In this document: positions 59,801 to 64,000 of the stretch, one piece after another
How positions within the stretch are numbered: position 1 is the first letter of the stretch
Layout of the letters: each line of letters starts with the position of its first letter
NCBI RefSeq assembly: GCF_030867145.1
Contig: NC_134433.1
Coordinates: forward strand, 11,297,216 to 11,361,215
DNA length: 64,000 nt
Origin: Opisthocomus hoazin
Lineage: Eukaryota > Chordata > Aves > Opisthocomiformes > Opisthocomidae
Reading direction: 5' to 3'
Program-made: the position numbers and the translations under genes
Notes under the pieces: generated by a model
The model's input: the letters and a program-made list of their open reading frames with translations, nothing else
Databases searched by the model: none
What the model was told of the DNA's origin: nothing

Positions 59801-60835
59801 GAAGGATGGAGAGGGGCTTTTCACAAGGGTGTGTAGTGATAGGACAAGGGGGAATGGCACTAAACTAAAAGAGGGCAGATTTAGATTAGATATTAGGAAG
59901 AAATTCTTCACCATGAGGGTGGTGAGGCCCTGGCCCAGGCTGCCCAGAGAAGCTGTGGATGTCCCCTCCCCACCAGTATCCAAGGCCAGGTTGGACGGAG
60001 CTCTGAGCAACCTGGGCTGGTGGGAGACGTCCCTGCTCATGGCAGGGGGGTTGGAATCAGACAATCTTTAAGGTCCCTTCCAACCCTTACCACTCTCTAA
60101 TTCCATGAAACACAAGCAAACTACTGAAGACATCACTGATTCCTGAAACGGTTCAATAGCAGAGAATTTTTAGGGTCATAGTGTTTCCAACACCGCGTTA
60201 AGATGACTTTTAAGATCTTTGAACAAATGTTAGTGTTTATCGGTTTTTTTTAACTTTTCCTGTTATAGACCGCTACTCAGCTGCCCTTCAGGCAGATTTC
60301 TCCAGTGAATCGAGCCCACAGCGTCAGACACCCCAACTATCACCACAGAAGATGCAACATTTAGACACAGTGTAAAAGCACCAGAAAAATCAAAAGCCAA
60401 AGCATAAAAGCAGAAGCCAAAGATTTATTCAAGCTCCTTCCTCCTCACGAAAAGCGACAAATTTGAGACACTGGATACATTAACAGCAAGCGCAGCAGAT
60501 CTCGCCCTCCTTACCCGTAAGTAGGTCTCTGGAAAGCCCTACGGACCCAAACAATACTCCATAAGCCTCTCTGAAACGACTCCCGTGCCGACGCTTTCTC
60601 ATCAGAAAATAGGCTTTTCTTCTCTATTTCATACCACTAGGTAACACCGCCAATTACCACAACTCCTCGCTAATAAGCAGAAACACAAGTTTCGCTAATT
60701 CCCAGCTAACTGCGTAACGACTCGGCTACTTTCCTCCCGCGCTCGCCAAAGCCGCGCTCAGCCCGCGCCTCACGCCGCGCCGCCCCCGACCGCTCACCTC
60801 AGCTCCCTCGCGGCGCCGCGGTCCGCAGGCTCCAT
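44732..60835 (-). CDS. INPP5K: Inositol polyphosphate 5-phosphatase K (complete gene)
   Basis: Removes the 5-phosphate from PI(4,5)P2 and PI(3,4,5)P3 at the ER and plasma membrane, damping insulin signalling and actin remodelling. Eleven shared exons plus the CpG-island exon join in phase to 461 codons; as I recall, human INPP5K is 448. Numbering on this form: VTWNV near 17-21, GNKGG 125-129, NCHLPAHM 145-152, WFGDLNFR 186-193, [10 protein letters not shown] 261-270 and SDHKP 308-312, which together are the complete catalytic signature. The SKICH domain spans about 321-429. An alternative first exon gives a 540-residue form. Some segments ([37 protein letters not shown]) look closer to paralogue INPP5J than human INPP5K does. 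The position next to MYO1C, the SKICH-terminated length and the lack of a proline-rich N-terminus favour INPP5K. Confidence 0.93.
45963..46067 (-). CDS. INPP5K: INPP5K SKICH exon (C-terminal part)
   Basis: Thirty-five codons, phase 0 at both ends: [35 protein letters not shown]. It matches the end of the SKICH fold (human-like LLCYYSN and VGIS.PFQ). Acceptor TTGACAG, donor GTAATA. Confidence 0.94.
47297..47380 (-). CDS. INPP5K: INPP5K SKICH exon (middle)
   Basis: Twenty-eight codons, phase 0 at both ends: [20 protein letters not shown] then [18 protein letters not shown] is the family core (VNDYVSYAWV in human). Acceptor TTTGCAG, donor GTAAGC. Confidence 0.95.
47913..48050 (-). CDS. INPP5K: INPP5K SKICH exon (N-terminal part)
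   Basis: Forty-six codons, phase 0 at both ends: [18 protein letters not shown], then [29 protein letters not shown] is the SKICH signature. Acceptor GTCTAG, donor GTAATG. Confidence 0.95.
48286..48478 (-). CDS. INPP5K: INPP5K catalytic exon with PAWTDRILW and SDHKP
   Basis: A 193-nt exon that completes a Ser codon and then gives 64 codons: [17 protein letters not shown], a variable loop, and [28 protein letters not shown] and SDHKP bind substrate and hold the catalytic Asp-His pair (Asp309 and His310 in the 461-aa form). Acceptor CTGCAG; donor GAG before GTGCTG, which is weaker than the others. Confidence 0.96.
50782..50891 (-). CDS. INPP5K: INPP5K catalytic exon with PTYKFD
   Basis: Thirty-six codons plus two bases: [19 protein letters not shown], then [16 protein letters not shown]. 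FxPTYKFD is a conserved 5-phosphatase segment. Acceptor TTCTGCAG, donor GTAAAAG. Confidence 0.95.
51464..51575 (-). CDS. INPP5K: INPP5K catalytic exon with WFGDLNFR
   Basis: A 112-nt exon that completes Asp182 and gives 37 codons: [25 protein letters not shown] and LLWEKDQ. GDLNFR is the metal/substrate-site motif. The acceptor AAAG follows a T run (an A run on the plus strand) of unsure length. Confidence 0.95.
53077..53249 (-). CDS. INPP5K: INPP5K catalytic exon with GNKGG and NCHLPAHM
   Basis: A 173-nt exon: [34 protein letters not shown] and [12 protein letters not shown], ending two bases into Asp. NCHLPAH contributes to the active site. Acceptor CATACCAG, donor GTGAGT. Confidence 0.96.
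53582..53698 (-). CDS. INPP5K: INPP5K catalytic exon with SSVRMQG
   Basis: Thirty-nine codons, phase 0: [20 protein letters not shown], then [19 protein letters not shown]. It continues directly into the GNKGG exon. Acceptor TCTTCTAG, donor GTAAGA. Confidence 0.95.
56612..56720 (-). CDS. INPP5K: INPP5K catalytic exon with LQEVNS
   Basis: A 109-nt exon that completes the Gly of YVIG and gives [25 protein letters not shown] and [15 protein letters not shown] carries the metal-binding Glu. Acceptor GTATTCAG, donor GTAATT. The phase match with the previous exon (two bases GG plus C) supports the boundary. Confidence 0.94.
57416..57523 (-). CDS. INPP5K: INPP5K catalytic exon with VTWNVG (shared second exon)
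   Basis: A 108-nt exon. It completes an Arg codon (AG + A) from either first exon, then reads [17 protein letters not shown] and [18 protein letters not shown], ending GG. TWNV is the first 5-phosphatase motif. Acceptor TTTGTAG, donor GTAAGT. Confidence 0.95.
57667..57730 (-). other. INPP5K: Intron read-through tail with overlapping poly(A) signal
   Basis: If the donor at 57730 is not used, the frame continues 20 codons as [19 protein letters not shown] to a TAG at 57667-57669. AATAAA at 57670-57675 is the last two sense codons (Asn-Lys). Intronic polyadenylation or retention would yield a 112-aa protein with a hydrophobic C-terminus. The sequence is real; its use is inferred. Confidence 0.35.
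57731..58005 (-). CDS. INPP5K: INPP5K alternative first coding exon (91 codons)
   Basis: An open 275-nt exon ending in AG, the same phase as the CpG-island exon. It begins [10 protein letters not shown], has a Ser/Arg-rich segment [16 protein letters not shown] (about residues 27-42) and a probable helical half ([17 protein letters not shown] and [14 protein letters not shown]). Joined to the VTWNV exon it gives a 540-aa protein. The ATG has a strong context (A at -3, G at +4). The donor GTTTTG is weak, so use may be partial or tissue-specific. No acceptor upstream lets the CpG exon splice into it in frame, so I read it as an alternative first exon. I recall no equivalent in mammalian INPP5K. 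Confidence 0.7.
58006..59419 (-). other. INPP5K: INPP5K intron 1 / upstream of alternative first exon
   Basis: AT-rich sequence between the alternative exon and the CR1 copy. The promoter of the alternative exon would be here; no CpG island or obvious core element was seen. Confidence 0.5.
59420..60108 (+). repeat. CR1 LINE 3' end with reverse-transcriptase tail
   Basis: The best preserved CR1 in the window, about 690 bp, antisense to INPP5K in its first intron. It encodes the end of CR1 ORF2: [39 protein letters not shown] and [20 protein letters not shown], then after a stop or frame change [17 protein letters not shown] and [11 protein letters not shown]. It ends GGTCCCTTCCAACCC and ATTCCATG. 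It is 5'-truncated and no longer fully open. Confidence 0.95.
60109..60719 (-). other. INPP5K: INPP5K intron 1, promoter-proximal
   Basis: Transition from AT-rich sequence to the CpG island. No exon or repeat was recognised. Confidence 0.5.
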
Positions 60836-61080
60836 CTTCCCCACCCCGCCCGGGTTCCAGTAGGGGAAACGCTGCCGAGGGGGCAGCGGAGGCCCCGGCC
60901 TCCTCCGGTGGCCCGGCCCGGCCCGCAACCTCCCCGCTCCCCTCAGCGCCGACGCGCCTGGCGGCGGCAGCGCTGCGCGTGACGGGGGCGGGGCTGCGGC
61001 AGGACGGCGGCGCGCGGGGACGCCCCCAGGCGGGCGGGAGGACACGGGCGGCGCGTGCAGCCCTGAGGCAGACTGGGGGC
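60720..61080 (-). promoter_or_regulatory. INPP5K: CpG island promoter of INPP5K
   Basis: Dense CpG sequence around and upstream of the first coding exon, including GGGGCGGGG-type Sp1-like boxes near 60985. It ends about 45 bp before the poly(A) signal of the next gene. GC-rich DNA resumes at 61260-61500. Confidence 0.8.
60798..60835 (-). CDS. INPP5K: INPP5K canonical first coding exon
   Basis: Thirty-eight nt: [12 protein letters not shown] plus AG, then the donor GTGAGC. AG joins A of the VTWNV exon to give [11 protein letters not shown]. The resulting short N-terminus matches the length of the human one. The ATG context is strong (A at -3, G at +4) and it sits in the CpG island, so I take this as the main start. 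Confidence 0.85.
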
Positions 61081-61123
61081 ACGCGAAAAAAAGGAGGCGG
61101 AGGCGCGGAGCTCTGTCTAGTAT

Positions 61124-61129
61124 TTTATT
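61124..61129 (-). terminator. Poly(A) signal of upstream neighbour gene
   Basis: AATAAA in TCTAATAAAATAC on the minus strand, about 290 bp upstream of the INPP5K start codon. It would end a 3' UTR of about 2.7 kb coming from the right edge. Confidence 0.5.
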
Positions 61130-63792
61130 AGATTTCGTTTCCAATATGCCTGTATTGGAAGGTTGAGGAGACAAAAAAAGGCACAAACTCACATTTAAAG
61201 AAACAACGAGATAACCTAACCCGTCCTACAAAGTGTGTGTCGCCAACGGAAAGAGCACGATGAACCGAGGGGGACGCGGCGGGGTGAACCCAGAGGGGTG
61301 CGGAGCTGGGGGACGAGCGGCCCCGCCAGCGAACCGGTCTGACCCAGGCTGCGGCCCGGAGCCTGCCTCCGGCCCCCCGAAACCCACCCAGCATGGGTTG
61401 GCCAGGGGGTGACCGCAGAACCATGGCCCTAGAAGAGAGCAAGGGCCCAGCACCAGCCCCTCGGCAGCCGGCGGGGTGAGGGGCTCTCACCAGAGCTACG
61501 CTCGCCGGCAGGAACCAAGCATCGAGACTGAACGGTCTTTATAGGATTTGTCTATCCCAAGGCTGAGGGATGCTTTCACTTTGGATTGAATTGGAAGGAA
61601 AGCAAGCAAGGGGCATGGAGGGGGGGAGTATTCAGGCTGGAATTCCTGCAATTTCCCCCCCCCCCAGTTTTTCCACTAATCAGGAAAGCTTTCTGTAAAA
61701 GCTCTTACTCTGAAATCAGAGGATCAGAAAAGGATTGCATGGTGGAATGTTACAATCTGCTTCCACAGCGATTAGTGTCATTGGATAGAAAACCCCTTGG
61801 ATAACACAAATCGAAAGAACAAGTGTGCTATACGTATTCTCAGGTTGTCCTCAAGTGTAAGAATCCCTCAAAATGTAACCGACAAACATGAACAGAAGTC
61901 AGTGCATAAATTCTCAGTTAAAAATACTTGAAACTGAAAGATCTATAAGTAGGGCCTACACTCCTAGAATACTTCTTGAACAGCTATAGACACCATGAAA
62001 CATCCTGGTCCCAAATAGCCTCGCAGATTAAAATTTAGTTTCTTCACCTATTTCACAATCAATTTGTTTTACTTCTGCCTGGTGAGATTGCTAAAAAATC
62101 CCTCAAACCCAACCCCCACCCCACAAAACCGTCAGAGGTCACTGAGAAGAGCCTGCCGGAGTTACTGGTACAAATCAGAGCTTATTGCACTTAGACATGA
62201 GTAAGGCAAAATAACAAACTAAAAATAAAGGGATAAACTGCCCCCTCCCCAGAAACCAGACGCCATCCTCTTCCTCTAGAGCATGCCTCATCTTCCCTCG
62301 CATTGAAAACAGTTCCGACCCCAGCACAGACCTGTTCCCACATGGCATGGGATCATTGCAGGATCTCCTGCTTGCAGGAATGTGAAGGGCTGAAGGAGTC
62401 GGATGTATTGCAGAATGCCAAAAAGACTCCTCAAAAGTGGCGATACACCCACAACTGTGTTTGGCATCCAGTATTTTGTGTTAGTGTCACCAAATACAGA
62501 AGTGGAAAATAGAATGATTACTACTAGGAAAAAAAAAAAAAAAAACAAAAACAAACATTGGGCTTTAGGCATAAGCAAATAATTTTTTTTTCTCATATGT
62601 ATTTAATAAAGCAGCATCTCTTTGATTCTGTTCTGCTTATTTGATTGTCTAAAGCTGATATCAACATAAGGATAGTTACAGTAAGTATTTGAGTTCATTA
62701 AATAACCCGAGATCTTTACATTGTTTAACAGTATCCTTTGTGATTTATAATAACTGACAGATATCCTAGAAAACAACTGCAGGTCTTTATAAGTTGCTTT
62801 TTTACAGCATGAAAGTAGATATTTTAGTCAGTCTCGCAATGGGAGGAGTATTATTGCTGAGCAGAGCCACCAACCCAGGCACCTGGAAGTAATCAGATAC
62901 CAAGACTTTACTTGTGCACCAGCTTTTGCTACATTCCAATTTGGGAGAATCACATTATTATTAGTCAAAATAATTTTAGCTTTGTAAGTTACGGGAAGTC
63001 TCAGTAAATAAAGAACCAGGAAGTTGCAACATATGTCAAGCAACTTCTTATAATGAATTTGTAAGATTGACGCACACAGCTGGAGGACAACGTAGCTACA
63101 TGGGCCAAAGGGACCACATACCACTAAATTGAAACTCCACAGTTATGTGCTGAAGGCCCTACCATGGGGACACTGAATGCAGCTTCTGTGCAGTCTTTAA
63201 TTTGTGTGCGCTAAGACAGAACAAAGTAATGCCGTGCAGAAGCCACATTATCACGATTCATTGCAGACCAAGAACTATATCTGGCTACTCCTGATTCTGT
63301 GATTCAGATTACATGCCATGAAGTTTCTTACCCTGGGAGCAAGGGTTAGACCATAGCATTTTGTGGAATAGTTTTGCACTCTAAAATACCGACAGTTTCC
63401 CTCTCCAAACAGACATTCAAAGAATGGTGAAGGGCTGGGCAGGAAATAAAGGTGGCAGTTTATCCCACTTGGAAAAAAAAACAAAAAGAAAAAAGTCACC
63501 ACATCACAAGACTATTTTAAGCTAAAAATGTCACTTGGAAATCAAACAGGGCCACATGGAAATTGGTCTGAACACAATGAAAAAAAAAAAGGAGGGAGGA
63601 GTCGTAAATACAGTGATCTCTAAGTCACACGTCTCCAAGGAGCTACCTCCTTCACATATGTGCTAACACTGGAGTGCTTAGTACCAGACGGTCTATTTGC
63701 TCACAATATTAAGGGGCATCTAGAAATAGCTATGGGAGATTTAAAATCGCCTGCCGATTGGATATAGAAAGGCTTGATCCAGAGATGGTCCG
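61130..63792 (-). other. Probable 3' UTR of the next gene (PITPNA expected)
   Basis: Noncoding sequence between the candidate terminal exon stop and the poly(A) signal. It includes a GC-rich part at 61260-61500, an 11-C run at 61655-61665 and a 17-A run at 62529-62545. In human the gene in this place and orientation is PITPNA, which has a long 3' UTR; that is synteny, not sequence proof. Confidence 0.4.
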
Positions 63793-63842
63793 TCAGTCAA
63801 GAGTGTGGATTCCCTGGGCCTTCCTGATGACTGTCTTGCAAA
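63793..63842 (-). CDS. Candidate terminal coding exon, neighbour gene
   Basis: A very strong acceptor (CCTGTTTTCTCTTCTAG) precedes TTTGCAAGACAGTC. All three frames stop soon: one reads CKTVIRKAQGIHTLD with TGA at 63793-63795, another LQDSHQEGPGNPHS with TGA at 63797-63799. Neither matches the usual PITPNA C-terminus (ending KGMTADD), so the frame is unproven. It could be an alternative PITPNA end, a 3' UTR exon or another gene. Confidence 0.35.
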
Positions 63843-64000
63843 CTAGAAGAGAAAACAGGAAAACATTTTAGAACCACTGTGGAAGAGCAGTGTGCCAAAA
63901 GAAGTGTCAGACTCAACCTTCAGAAAGCAAATGTGAGACACACTGTCACCAGCACAGACAATACACCACTGCATCATTACACTTCAGCACTAATCCAAAG
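63843..64000 (-). other. Intron of neighbour gene (partial)
   Basis: Sequence before the strong acceptor at 63843-63844, continuing beyond the window. No exon is visible in it. Confidence 0.4.

Noticed and set aside
63797-63842. Terminal exon as YWHAE because LQD matches its last exon
   Set aside because: Only three residues match (LQDSHQ against LQDVED); YWHAE is not the expected neighbour on this side of INPP5K.
1-64000. tRNA, rRNA, miRNA, CRISPR or provirus
   Set aside because: Reading both strands showed no tRNA-like box pairs, no array of regular direct repeats with spacers, and no LTR or gag-pol-like frames; small RNA genes cannot be excluded without a covariance search.

Overview
The window looks like avian (sauropsid) nuclear DNA, probably a microchromosome. 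The evidence is intron-exon genes with GT-AG splice sites, CpG-island promoters, chicken-repeat-1 (CR1) LINE fragments ending in ATTCTATG-type sequence, and the gene order MYO1C - INPP5K, which matches human 17p13.3 and its bird counterpart. I recognise no bacterial or viral gene, RNA gene or CRISPR array. Almost every long open frame here is a chance frame in an intron or CpG island; the real coding sequence is small exons, which I joined by splice sites, reading phase and protein similarity.

Layout, all genes on the minus strand. (1) 1-38.8 kb: the 5' end of MYO1C (unconventional myosin-Ic). Two motor-domain exons lie at 1.5-2.4 kb. An intron of about 36 kb separates them from the exon at 38.7 kb, which encodes the N-terminus of the long isoform. 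A CpG island at 36.2-37.1 kb inside that intron carries two candidate noncoding first exons for the short isoform. The rest of MYO1C lies left of base 1. (2) 38.8-44.5 kb: no gene recognised. (3) 44.5-60.9 kb: a complete INPP5K gene (inositol polyphosphate 5-phosphatase K, also SKIP). Eleven shared coding exons join in phase to either of two first exons: a 12-codon CpG-island exon at 60.8 kb (461 aa) or a 91-codon exon at 57.7-58.0 kb (540 aa). All catalytic motifs and the C-terminal SKICH domain are present. (4) 61.1-64 kb: apparent 3' end of the next gene, with a poly(A) signal at 61.13 kb just upstream of the INPP5K promoter and a strong splice acceptor at 63.84 kb. By synteny this should be PITPNA, but I could not recognise PITPNA coding sequence.

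Repeats are sparse: three CR1 3' ends at 12.4, 27.5 and 59.4 kb, a few homopolymer and dinucleotide tracts, two perfect hairpins and a degenerate pyrimidine-rich array. Both genes act at the membrane-cytoskeleton interface: MYO1C is a PI(4,5)P2-binding motor and INPP5K dephosphorylates PI(4,5)P2 and PI(3,4,5)P3. Their adjacency is conserved, but the sequence does not show co-regulation.

The most interesting signal is the alternative INPP5K first exon. It adds a 91-residue Ser-rich and helical N-terminus. If its weak donor is not used, the frame runs into a hydrophobic tail whose last codons overlap an AATAAA, which would make a 112-aa potentially tail-anchored product.
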